A DNA stretch of 12,781 bases from Desulfobacterales bacterium (GTDB lineage: Bacteria > Desulfobacterota > Desulfobacteria > Desulfobacterales > UBA11574). The position numbers and the translations under genes were made by a program. The stretch is taken from positions 1-12,781 of the forward strand of contig JAAXQD010000248.1 of assembly GCA_012974475.1 (NCBI GenBank), written 5' to 3'. Numbering within the stretch: the stretch's first letter is position 1; every line of letters begins with the position of its first letter. Under the pieces are notes generated by a model that made no database searches, was not told the DNA's origin, and saw only the letters and a program-made list of their open reading frames with translations. Shown one piece after another: positions 6,199 to 12,781 of this stretch.

Positions 6199-7377
6199 AT
6201 GATCGGAATATCAAAATTGTACTGCGGAACTGTCGAACCATCGGATGTTCTTCGCTATGGAAGAATGTCATCTAAATTGCCGTCTCATCTTCTACAGTTT
6301 TCCATCGACAAACGGCCTGTGGTGGTCTGGAACATCACCCGGAGATGCAACCTAAAATGCGTACATTGCTATGCCCATGCTAAAAATATCCCATTTGACA
6401 ACGAGCTTTCAACCACCGAAGGAAAAATTTTAATCGACGACCTCGCAGAATTTGGCGTTCCGGTAATATTGTTTTCCGGCGGTGAACCTCTGGTCAGAAA
6501 GGACCTTCCCGAACTTGCAGACTATGCCGTCAAAAAGGGCATGAGGGCTGTTATATCGACCAACGGAACATTGATAACACCTCAAACAGCTCGAACACTC
6601 AAGGACATCGGCCTATCCTATGTCGGCATCAGTCTTGACGGAATGGAAGAGATCAATGACCGGTTCCGGGGGGTCAAAGGGGCTTTCAAATCTGCATTAG
6701 AAGGCATTGAAAACTGTAAAAAGGCCGGCATAAAAGTTGGGCTCCGCTTTACCATCAACAAATCGAATGCCGGACAGATTCCGGAAATATTCAAACTCCT
6801 TGAAGAGATGGATATTCCAAGGGTATGCTTTTATCATCTGGTATATGCCGGTCGGGGATCAGAACTTGTAAAAGAAGATCTTTCCCACGAGGAATCCCGA
6901 AAAGCCGTCGATCTTATCCTGGCGCTTACGAAACAGCTCCATGACAAGGGAGATCTCAAAGAGGTTCTAACCGTTGACAATCATGCGGATGGGCCCTACC
7001 TCTATTTACGCCTCCTCAGAGAAAACCCTGAACGTGCACAAGAAGTTCTCGATCTTCTGAAAATGAACCAGGGCAACAGTTCCGGAATAGGAATCGGCTG
7101 CGTAAGCTGGGACGGCGAAGTCTATCCCGACCAGTTCTGGCGCCATTACAGTTTCGGCAATATCAGGAATCGGCCGTTTTCCGAAATCTGGACCGACACC
7201 TCCGATCCGCTGATGAAAAAACTCAAAGAGAAGAAAAAGTACGCCACAGGAAGGTGCAAGACATGCCGATGGCTGGACATTTGCGCCGGCAATTTCAGGG
7301 TTAGATCCGAGGCCGTGACTGGAGATGTGTGGGCACCGGATCCGGCCTGTTATCTAACCGACGAAGAAGTAGGTTGA
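6199..7377 (+). CDS. ahbC: AhbC, 12,18-didecarboxysiroheme deacetylase (radical SAM)
   Basis: Radical SAM enzyme of the siroheme-dependent (alternative) heme pathway. It removes the acetate side chains of 12,18-didecarboxysiroheme to give Fe-coproporphyrin III. The protein has 392 aa and opens with MIGISKLYCGTVEPSD, an N-terminus I associate with this enzyme. The SAM-cluster motif is C50-x3-C54-x2-C57 in TRRCNLKCVHC, followed by FSGGEPL. A SPASM-like auxiliary cluster region has Cys301, Cys353, Cys356, Cys362 and Cys384. The ATG has only a weak GGAA upstream and lies 23 bases after the ClpX-like gene, so read-through from it is possible. The assignment to ahbC rather than another SPASM protein rests on the N-terminus and on lying beside hemB and an AhbD-like gene. 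Confidence 0.92.
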   Translation: MIGISKLYCGTVEPSDVLRYGRMSSKLPSHLLQFSIDKRPVVVWNITRRCNLKCVHCYAHAKNIPFDNELSTTEGKILIDDLAEFGVPVILFSGGEPLVRKDLPELADYAVKKGMRAVISTNGTLITPQTARTLKDIGLSYVGISLDGMEEINDRFRGVKGAFKSALEGIENCKKAGIKVGLRFTINKSNAGQIPEIFKLLEEMDIPRVCFYHLVYAGRGSELVKEDLSHEESRKAVDLILALTKQLHDKGDLKEVLTVDNHADGPYLYLRLLRENPERAQEVLDLLKMNQGNSSGIGIGCVSWDGEVYPDQFWRHYSFGNIRNRPFSEIWTDTSDPLMKKLKEKKKYATGRCKTCRWLDICAGNFRVRSEAVTGDVWAPDPACYLTDEEVG

Positions 7378-7534
7378 GATCTATGCAAAGCTCCCCCTTT
7401 TCCCAAGTTCTGCGCTTGCCCTGCCTGCCCCGCAGGTCTGGCAGATTGTACCGGGGTGGAATGCGGAGCCTATTCCTCCGGGGTCAGACTCAGATGTTAA
7501 TCCTCAAAACACCTAAGATGAAATAGGAGTTGTT
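7378..7534. repeat. REP/MITE-like inverted repeats between ahbC and hemB
   Basis: This 157-base gap breaks an otherwise tight operon. It contains a nested hairpin (CCTGC/GCAGG around a CCC loop within CTGCC...GGCAG, about 7420-7445) and the sequence CCGGGGTCAGACTCAG (about 7479-7494). From memory, GGGGTCAGAC-type motifs are common in REP-like elements mobilised by IS200-type (RAYT) transposases. No transposase is present, so this is at most a small non-autonomous remnant. The hemB ribosome site (AGGAG) lies at its right edge. Confidence 0.35.
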
Positions 7535-8512
7535 ATGCTTTTCCCAGATTACAGACCCAGGCGGTTACGGCAGAGTGATGCGTTCCGTCGTATGATTCGT
7601 GAAACGAAACTTTCGGTAGACGACCTTATACTTCCACTTTTTGCCGTTCACGGTAAAGGGGTCAAAAACCCTATCGATTCGATGCCCGGCCAGTATCAGC
7701 TATCCATAGACCATCTTGTGAATTTTTCAAAAAAAGCATATGAACTCGGCATTCCTGCTATAATGCTTTTCGGACTTCCCGACAGGAAAGATCCCCTGGG
7801 AACCAGGGCTTACGCCAAAGACGGCATTGTCCAAGAAGCGACGCGCGCCATAAAAAATAAGATGCCCGACCTCGCCGTTATCACCGATGTCTGTCTGTGT
7901 CAGTACACGGATCACGGCCACTGTGGCATTGTGGAGGGCCAGATCATCGACAACGACGCCACCCTCGATCTTCTTGCCAGAACCGCCCTCTCCCATGCTC
8001 AGGCCGGTGCAGACATGGTGGCACCTTCGGATATGATGGACGGCCGTGTGGCTGAAATTCGGAATATCCTGGATGAAAACGATTTCAGCAGCGTCCCCAT
8101 AATGTCTTATGCAGCCAAATACTGTTCCGGATTCTACGGACCGTTTCGTGATGCTGCCGACTCGCCGCCTAAGTTTGGAGATCGTCAGGCCTATCAGATG
8201 GACCCTGCCAATGCGCTGGAAGCAATCCGGGAAGTAACCATGGACATTGAAGAAGGTGCCGATATCATCATGGTAAAGCCGGCGCTTCCTTATCTGGACA
8301 TTATCTCCCGGGTCCGGGAAGAGATAGATCTTCCCATGGCCGCTTATAATGTCAGCGGTGAGTATGCGATGATAAAGGCCGCCGACAAAATGGGATGGAT
8401 AGACGGCCATAGAGTTATGATGGAAGTCCTTACGGCAATTAAGCGAGCCGGAGCCGACATGATTCTGACCTATTTTGCCATCGAAGCTGCAGAAGCATTA
8501 TCTAAACAATAA
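7535..8512 (+). CDS. hemB: Delta-aminolevulinic acid dehydratase (porphobilinogen synthase)
   Basis: Cytosolic enzyme that condenses two 5-aminolevulinate molecules to porphobilinogen, the common precursor of siroheme, heme and corrinoids. The protein has 325 aa, the normal length. The Schiff-base lysine is Lys248 (MVKPALPY), and the second active-site lysine is Lys195 (AAKYCSGFYGPF). The metal-binding segment DVCLCQYTDHGHCG supplies Cys120, Cys122 and Cys130, so this is the zinc-dependent type rather than the Mg/Asp-rich type. A clear AGGAG lies 5 bases before the ATG. It sits between ahbC and ahbD, and its stop is 4 bases before the ahbD start, so tetrapyrrole entry and final heme steps are co-expressed. 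Confidence 0.98.
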   Translation: MLFPDYRPRRLRQSDAFRRMIRETKLSVDDLILPLFAVHGKGVKNPIDSMPGQYQLSIDHLVNFSKKAYELGIPAIMLFGLPDRKDPLGTRAYAKDGIVQEATRAIKNKMPDLAVITDVCLCQYTDHGHCGIVEGQIIDNDATLDLLARTALSHAQAGADMVAPSDMMDGRVAEIRNILDENDFSSVPIMSYAAKYCSGFYGPFRDAADSPPKFGDRQAYQMDPANALEAIREVTMDIEEGADIIMVKPALPYLDIISRVREEIDLPMAAYNVSGEYAMIKAADKMGWIDGHRVMMEVLTAIKRAGADMILTYFAIEAAEALSKQ

Positions 8513-8516
8513 TACC

Positions 8517-9623
8517 ATGACAAACACCTGTAATACATCCTCTCCTCGACCCCACCCCCACGGTGAAAAAAAAGGGAATACGCTGCGCCTTGTGGCCTGG
8601 GAAACCACGCGAAACTGTAACCTTGCCTGTATGCACTGCCGGGCATCGGCCACACACGGCCCGTTCAGCGGGGAGCTCGACACCGATGCATCCTTCCGCC
8701 TCCTGGATCAGATCTCAAACGTCGGAAAGCCGATCATTATTCTGACCGGCGGAGAACCCCTTTTGCGACCGGACATTTTCGATATCGCAAGGTACGGTAC
8801 AGAAAAAGGGCTCAGGATGGTCATGGCGCCCAACGGTACGCTGATTACTGAAAATTTTGCTCAACAAATGGCGGATGCCGGCATTCAAAGGATAAGCGTC
8901 AGCCTCGATGGTGCCACCAGAGAAAGCCATGACAGATTCAGAGGGGTAGACGGTGCATTCGAAGGTGCACTTCGCGGCATCAAGCTGGCAAAAGAAGCCG
9001 GAGTTGAATTTCAAATCAACACGACCATAACAAAAACAAATCTTAAGGAAATCCCCGAAATCCAGGAACTGGCCATAACACTGGGCGCAGTCGCCCACCA
9101 TATTTTTCTTTTGGTTCCAACCGGCCGCGGAAAATATATTGTGGATCAAGAAATAACCGCGGCAGAATATGAACGCACGTTAAACTGGTTCTATGACCAG
9201 AGGGAGAAGTCCCCTTTGCAGCTCAAGGCTACATGCGCGCCCCATTACTACCGCATCCTCAGGCAGCGTGCAAAGCAGGAAGGAAAAACGGTTACCTTCA
9301 AAACACACGGGATGGATGCCTTCACCCGAGGATGTCTGGGCGGTACAGGATTTTGTTTCATTTCTCACCGGGGAATTGTTCAGCCGTGCGGATTCCTCGA
9401 TGTCAATTGCGGGGATATTACGAAAACATCTTTTGCAGACATCTGGAACGGTTCAGACACCTTTTTATCGTTGCGCAACTTCGATCATCTAAAGGGGAAA
9501 TGCGGAAAATGTGAATTCAGAAAGGTGTGCGGGGGCTGCAGGGCAAGGGCGTATGAAGCCACCGGTGATTTTTTGGCTGAAGAACCCCTCTGTAGTTACC
9601 AGCCGGTTTCCGGCGACCCATAA
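8517..9623 (+). CDS. ahbD: AhbD, heme b synthase (radical SAM)
   Basis: Radical SAM enzyme that oxidatively decarboxylates two propionates of Fe-coproporphyrin III to vinyl groups, giving heme b: the last step of the siroheme-dependent pathway. It has 368 aa from the ATG at 8517. The SAM-cluster motif is C34-x3-C38-x2-C41 in TRNCNLACMHC, preceded by LRLVAWE and followed by LTGGEPL. The C-terminal SPASM-type region holds many cysteines, including FCFISHRGIVQPCGF and KCGKCEFRKVCGGCRARAYE. An upstream in-frame ATG at 8475 lies inside hemB; I chose 8517 because it starts 4 bases after the hemB stop, allowing coupled translation, and gives the usual short N-terminus. Confusion with AhbC or other SPASM proteins is unlikely given the CGGCRARAYE motif and the operon. 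Confidence 0.93.
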   Translation: MTNTCNTSSPRPHPHGEKKGNTLRLVAWETTRNCNLACMHCRASATHGPFSGELDTDASFRLLDQISNVGKPIIILTGGEPLLRPDIFDIARYGTEKGLRMVMAPNGTLITENFAQQMADAGIQRISVSLDGATRESHDRFRGVDGAFEGALRGIKLAKEAGVEFQINTTITKTNLKEIPEIQELAITLGAVAHHIFLLVPTGRGKYIVDQEITAAEYERTLNWFYDQREKSPLQLKATCAPHYYRILRQRAKQEGKTVTFKTHGMDAFTRGCLGGTGFCFISHRGIVQPCGFLDVNCGDITKTSFADIWNGSDTFLSLRNFDHLKGKCGKCEFRKVCGGCRARAYEATGDFLAEEPLCSYQPVSGDP

Positions 9624-9698
9624 AACGCTCCGGTTTCCCACCCGAAAACCACGGCTAAACGCAGTGGATCAAAACGTGAGCAATCATGTTGATAAAAC

Positions 9699-9721
9699 CC
9701 GTTTCAAAACCTCCCATTCGT
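9699..9721 (+). repeat. 23-bp dispersed repeat, copy B
   Basis: Identical over 23 bases to the reverse complement of 253-275 (core GTTTCAAAACCTCCCATTCG). It lies in the 143-base convergent gap between ahbD and the CBS-ACT gene. The gap also has only short weak hairpins (GTTC/GAAC near 9747-9757; CGTTC/GAACG at 9739-9759) and no strong T-tailed terminator. Confidence 0.7.
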
Positions 9722-9766
9722 ATCTTTAGATAAATACCCGTTCTGTTGTTCAGGGAACGTTATGGT

Positions 9767-10372
9767 TTAATCCGTGGTATCCAAAACCTGATATCCACCC
9801 TTTTCCAGAGCTTTCCGGATGACCTTTGTATTGCAGGGTGAAAGGCGGAAGTAATATACTCTTTTGCTGGCCTCCTGTGTGGTCATGCCGACATTGATGA
9901 TATCTCCCCCGCTGTCGTTGATGATCTGCAAAACGTTTCTAAAGCCCCCCGGTTCATCACCAACCACCAAATCGACCCGTGAACTTGCGGTCAGAAGGCC
10001 CATCATATCTATAAATGTCCGGAGAATATCCGTTTCCGTTATGATGCCCACCAGTTTGTCGTTTTGCACCACCGGCATCCCGCCGATTTTATGTTTGTAT
10101 ATCAGTTGGGCGGCAATCTCGATATCATCATCCGGCCTCACGACAATCGGATTCTTTATGATCAAATCTTTAAGGGAAAGGTCTCCGAGCATGGAGGGTA
10201 AGAGGCCCTGTTTTAAATCAGCAAGCGTAAGAAACCCTTTCAGTTTGTCGCCCTTTGCAACCACAGGAAGGTGCCGGATAGAGTTGATCTTCATAAGCTC
10301 GATGGCCTCCCGTATGGAGGCGTTTTCGGTGATTGTAATCGGATCGGGAATCATTAAAGAATTAATTTTCAT
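9767..10372 (-). CDS. CBS-CBS-ACT domain protein
   Basis: Predicted cytosolic sensor or regulatory protein of 201 aa. Two CBS motifs form a Bateman module (about 1-55, with SIRHLPVV and LKGFLTLADL; about 66-122, with IGGMPVV and LVGIITETDIL), which in related proteins binds adenine nucleotides. A C-terminal ACT-like domain (about 130-195, starting VDLVVGDEPGGF) may bind an amino acid or other small ligand. No catalytic domain is present. The layout resembles AcuB-type proteins, but acetoin genes are not nearby and I do not assign that function. AAAGGAAG lies at good spacing before the ATG. It is downstream of the PPi-phosphofructokinase on the same strand, probably in one operon, with a possible small ORF overlapping its start by 4 bases. 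A role in sensing energy charge next to a glycolytic enzyme is inference. Confidence 0.85.
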   Translation of the reverse strand: MKINSLMIPDPITITENASIREAIELMKINSIRHLPVVAKGDKLKGFLTLADLKQGLLPSMLGDLSLKDLIIKNPIVVRPDDDIEIAAQLIYKHKIGGMPVVQNDKLVGIITETDILRTFIDMMGLLTASSRVDLVVGDEPGGFRNVLQIINDSGGDIINVGMTTQEASKRVYYFRLSPCNTKVIRKALEKGGYQVLDTTD

Positions 10373-10512
10373 GAAATCTTCCTTTGATCAATTTTGAACG
10401 TCGACGGCTTTATAAAATCCCCAAATGAGCAAGTCGAGAATTCCGATATATCGGAGACACGGCGTATCATCGGATCGTCCGGCGGCGGACTTTCCGGAAC
10501 GGTAAAAGCCAT
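10369..10512 (-). CDS. Possible 47-residue small protein filling the pfp-CBS gap
   Basis: An ATG at 10512 directly follows the TAA stop of the phosphofructokinase (TAAATG). The frame stays open for 47 codons, and its TGA overlaps the ATG of the CBS-ACT gene (ATGA). The frame therefore joins both neighbours exactly, as in translationally coupled operons. The peptide begins MAFTVPESPPPDDPMIRR, is mixed in charge, and has no membrane segment or known motif. There is no clear Shine-Dalgarno, so translation would depend on coupling. An open frame of this length is not rare by chance. A 14-bp palindrome TCCGATATATCGGA (10442-10455) and a GTCCG/CGGAC hairpin lie inside it and could instead be regulatory. 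Confidence 0.35.
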   Translation of the reverse strand: MAFTVPESPPPDDPMIRRVSDISEFSTCSFGDFIKPSTFKIDQRKIS

Positions 10513-12615
10513 TTACTGACTGGTTTTATCCAGTGCATTCAATACCAGTGTAATCGGCCGGTCTTCTTCACTTTTGCCGGCAAACCTTATTGGACCTGGC
10601 CTTCTATAGTTATCATCACCCGGCCATGCAGCGAGCCAATTCTCTCTTAATCTCTTGACAACTCTGAATGAAGCGGAATTGACATCAACGATACTTTTTT
10701 CCAAAACAAGGGCGAGCTTCCCCTTTCTCTCTTCAAGGTGCATCAATGGCGCAATTGGAATTCCAAGGGGTTCCCATACCGAAAAATCCTTCTCCAAATT
10801 CCTTATGGCCGCCATCTGACCCGTTGCGCCATTGGCGATAAGGCTGAAAACCGTCATCCCCAGGTTGTACGTATAATTACAGTCAAAACGGGTTGGATCA
10901 TTTCCTCTCCCGTCATAACCATAAAAATGAATCTGCGTTTTGAACTTTGGTACGGAGGTGTGATAAATTTTTTCCACCGGAGAAGGAACCTCTTCTCCTT
11001 CGGATATCGCCTCCGCCTGTTCAAGGGCCTGTTTGAGCGTTTTAACGGAAATTATGGAGGGCCGAATCAACAGAAACTCGGCATCATTGTAATTCTTGAA
11101 AAGAATCGGGCCAAAAATATCCGGGTCGAGTCCGCCTTTCTCCAGGATCTTCCGGTAATAGGATTTTTTTATTCCGATCTTATACGTGCCGTTCTCCTTT
11201 AAAATATCAAGATAGTCTTTGACCAGCCCCATGAGGACCGCCTCTGTCTTGACCTGTGAAAACTGAAAATTCCCGTGACTGTCTCTTTCCATCAGAAGAC
11301 CTTCCTGGAAAAATTCAGGAATATCGTTGAACAGATCATCATCCCGGGTATTCCATATGGAAAAAGAACTGTCTTCCCTTGAACGCCTGGCAAGTCTCCG
11401 CAAATATTCCAGCTTGTCCTCAAGGGTTGGAAAATCCGTATGGAGATCGGTGTCGTGGGTTTCATTATACTCGGCTATGATTGTATTTAGCTTTATGATA
11501 AAAATCTGTATCTCATTGACAAATTCCAGAATCCCCTCTGGAATGATGATGACACCATAGTTTTTACCCACCGCGGCCCTCCGAACAATGCCGTCACAAA
11601 TCACACGGGACAGATGTCTTAGGGTCATGCCAAATGCATTATAATCGATATCCCCGGCTTCTATGGCCTTCTCTATTCTCTTCTTATCGATATAGTCGCA
11701 AAGGTCCTCACCGATAAGCGTCATATTGGCATGGGTCTGCAGCGCAACTTCAAGGGCCAGATGGCTGGCAACTCTGCCCATAACTTTGCAGATATGCCAA
11801 TATTTTACATCTGAACTGCTGTCTGTGCAAAGATTGCTGATTGAACCGGAAAATGCCCTGGCAGCGGTATGAAATCCAAAGGACATGGCGCACAAAACAT
11901 TCCCGTTCGCGTCTCTGACCTGTATATCCCCGTCAATGGTTTTGGGAACACCGACAACCTGGATATTATCTTCGAGCATTTCCTGTGCAAGAAATGCCGC
12001 ATTGGTGTTCGAATCATCGCCCCCGACAATGACAAGGGCGTCCAGACCCAGACTTTTGCAGGTCTCTTTTGAAAGGGCCATCTTCTGTGAAGAGTCTATT
12101 TTTGTTCGGCCCGTTTTGATCATGGTAAAACCGCCAAGATTTCTGTAAGCGTCGACCAGGCTGCCGGTGATCTCGATGGCTTCATTTTCAACGATACCGT
12201 CCGGACCGAGAAGAAAACCGTAGAGGATCGTCTGAGGGTTAGCTCTTTTGGCAGCATCATATAATCCTGCTATGACGTTATGCCCTCCAGGAGCAGGACC
12301 CCCTGAAAATACAATGCCGATGTTGCGCTTTTTGCAGTATTTTTCTTTGGAAGATTCTCCAGGTGAATCCAGACCCGATATCGTCTGAACCTTATTGTTT
12401 ATGATGCCCGGCAGCTGTTTTCCTGCTTCCCGATCAATGGTGAATTTAAAATGATCGTTATCGTCCAAAATAGTACAGGCACTTTCAAATACTTTGCATT
12501 TGGGCGGATCGTATCCTCTTCTTTCAATCAGCTCCGGATTGATATTGCTGGTCGCTCTTTGAACCTCGGGAATTTCAAGCAGGTCTTCAGTGCTGATGGG
12601 ATCTATATCTTTCAT
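10513..12615 (-). CDS. pfp: Pyrophosphate-dependent 6-phosphofructokinase, long form
   Basis: Cytosolic enzyme for the reversible transfer of phosphate from pyrophosphate to fructose 6-phosphate, giving fructose 1,6-bisphosphate; it can serve glycolysis or gluconeogenesis. It has 700 aa, within the long PFK subfamily. Visible motifs are SGGPAPGG (104-111), GGDD (198-201) and PKTIDGD (224-230, Lys225). In this superfamily Asp in the fourth position of GGDD and Lys in PKTIDGD mark pyrophosphate rather than ATP specificity. The ATG at 12615 is chosen because GGAGGGAGAGG lies just upstream; a longer frame from a TTG at 12654 would read through that ribosome site. It is followed by the small ORF and the CBS-ACT gene. 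Its leader can hide the ribosome site (see the separate entry). The C-terminal third carries no motif I can read. Confidence 0.93.
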   Translation of the reverse strand: MKDIDPISTEDLLEIPEVQRATSNINPELIERRGYDPPKCKVFESACTILDDNDHFKFTIDREAGKQLPGIINNKVQTISGLDSPGESSKEKYCKKRNIGIVFSGGPAPGGHNVIAGLYDAAKRANPQTILYGFLLGPDGIVENEAIEITGSLVDAYRNLGGFTMIKTGRTKIDSSQKMALSKETCKSLGLDALVIVGGDDSNTNAAFLAQEMLEDNIQVVGVPKTIDGDIQVRDANGNVLCAMSFGFHTAARAFSGSISNLCTDSSSDVKYWHICKVMGRVASHLALEVALQTHANMTLIGEDLCDYIDKKRIEKAIEAGDIDYNAFGMTLRHLSRVICDGIVRRAAVGKNYGVIIIPEGILEFVNEIQIFIIKLNTIIAEYNETHDTDLHTDFPTLEDKLEYLRRLARRSREDSSFSIWNTRDDDLFNDIPEFFQEGLLMERDSHGNFQFSQVKTEAVLMGLVKDYLDILKENGTYKIGIKKSYYRKILEKGGLDPDIFGPILFKNYNDAEFLLIRPSIISVKTLKQALEQAEAISEGEEVPSPVEKIYHTSVPKFKTQIHFYGYDGRGNDPTRFDCNYTYNLGMTVFSLIANGATGQMAAIRNLEKDFSVWEPLGIPIAPLMHLEERKGKLALVLEKSIVDVNSASFRVVKRLRENWLAAWPGDDNYRRPGPIRFAGKSEEDRPITLVLNALDKTSQ

Positions 12616-12626
12616 CGTACCTCTCC

Positions 12627-12714
12627 CTCCATAGCAATTATTGAACGTAAACAATCGCTTCGAGATTCCATCTAAAGCGGGTTTGCCGCTTTAAAAAAAA
12701 CCTGTGCTATGGAG
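12627..12714 (-). promoter_or_regulatory. pfp mRNA leader with Shine-Dalgarno-sequestering stem
   Basis: In the transcript, CUCCAUAGCA (12705-12714) is perfectly complementary over 10 bases to UGCUAUGGAG (12627-12636), whose GGAG is part of the pfp ribosome-binding site. Between them lies an 8-bp hairpin (TAAAGCGG at 12673-12680 with CCGCTTTA at 12686-12693, loop of 5). The outer stem would enclose the inner hairpin and block ribosome access. No T-run follows the stem, so it is not an intrinsic terminator. No riboswitch family is recognised. Confidence 0.4.
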
Positions 12715-12747
12715 TTTTCGCATTCTATGGTAAGGATAACATATTTT

Positions 12748-12777
12748 ATTTTACAGGCTGATAATATCTATTCTCAA
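12748..12777 (-). promoter_or_regulatory. Predicted sigma-70 promoter of pfp
   Basis: On the minus strand TTGAGA (12772-12777, 5 of 6) is followed by an 18-base spacer and TAAAAT (12748-12753, 5 of 6). Transcription from it would start near 12740 and include the whole inverted-repeat leader. Confidence 0.5.
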
Positions 12778-12781
12778 ATGG

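Noticed and set aside
7329..7526. 65-codon ORF spanning the ahbC end and the ahbC-hemB spacer
   Set aside because: Arg-rich translation of a repeat-like spacer, overlapping ahbC in another frame.
7727..8410. 227-codon minus-strand ORF within hemB
   Set aside because: Shadow of hemB, whose active-site residues are all on the plus strand.
9864..10397. 177-codon plus-strand ORF opposite the CBS-ACT gene
   Set aside because: Low-complexity, Ser-rich antisense translation of a clear CBS-ACT protein.
12673..12693. Intrinsic terminator upstream of pfp
   Set aside because: The 8-bp hairpin lacks a following T-run on either strand; the T-run on the minus strand precedes the stem.
1..12781. CRISPR array, tRNA, rRNA, prophage or transposase genes
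   Set aside because: No regularly spaced repeats, no cloverleaf-like tRNA ends and no phage or transposase motifs were seen in the window.

Overview
The window looks like chromosomal DNA of a strictly anaerobic, sulfate-reducer-type bacterium of the Desulfobacterota (Desulfobacterales-like). Three things point there: the siroheme-dependent heme route (ahbC-hemB-ahbD), a pyrophosphate-type phosphofructokinase of the long family, and a small selenoprotein whose UGA codons split its reading frame. The lineage is inferred from gene content, not from a database match.

Layout. Positions 1-278 hold no gene but contain strong inverted repeats and one copy of a 23-bp dispersed repeat. On the minus strand, 279-1201 is a two-gene unit: a glutaredoxin-like selenoprotein (974-1201, in-frame UGA at codons 13 and 73), then a LOG/TIGR00730-family Rossmann protein. 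A divergent intergenic region (1202-1404) separates it from the plus-strand run ptsH-ptsI (HPr and Enzyme I, with no sugar permease in view) and smpB. After a 383-base region without a convincing gene comes a divergent ClpX-like AAA+ ATPase without the usual zinc finger and with an unfamiliar C-terminal extension. Then ahbC-hemB-ahbD (6199-9623) covers one early and two late steps of heme synthesis. The last block is on the minus strand: PPi-dependent phosphofructokinase (10513-12615), a possible 47-residue small protein that exactly fills the following gap, and a two-CBS plus ACT protein (9767-10372).

How the genes fit together. HemB makes porphobilinogen for all tetrapyrroles. AhbC and AhbD convert the siroheme-derived intermediate to heme b by radical SAM chemistry; ahbA/ahbB and the uroporphyrinogen-to-siroheme genes are not in this window. 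HPr and Enzyme I without permeases suggest a regulatory PTS. The PPi-PFK and CBS-ACT genes form a likely operon whose CBS and ACT domains suggest nucleotide and amino-acid sensing, but the ligands are not visible.

The most notable item is the selenoprotein. It has an excellent ribosome-binding site, a U-P-Y-T thioredoxin-fold motif, a cis-Pro loop and a C-terminal U-A-V-stop, and ordinary ORF calling would miss it. Other items worth checking are the mRNA leader of the PPi-PFK, which can form a stem hiding its own Shine-Dalgarno sequence, and the small overlapping ORF after it.
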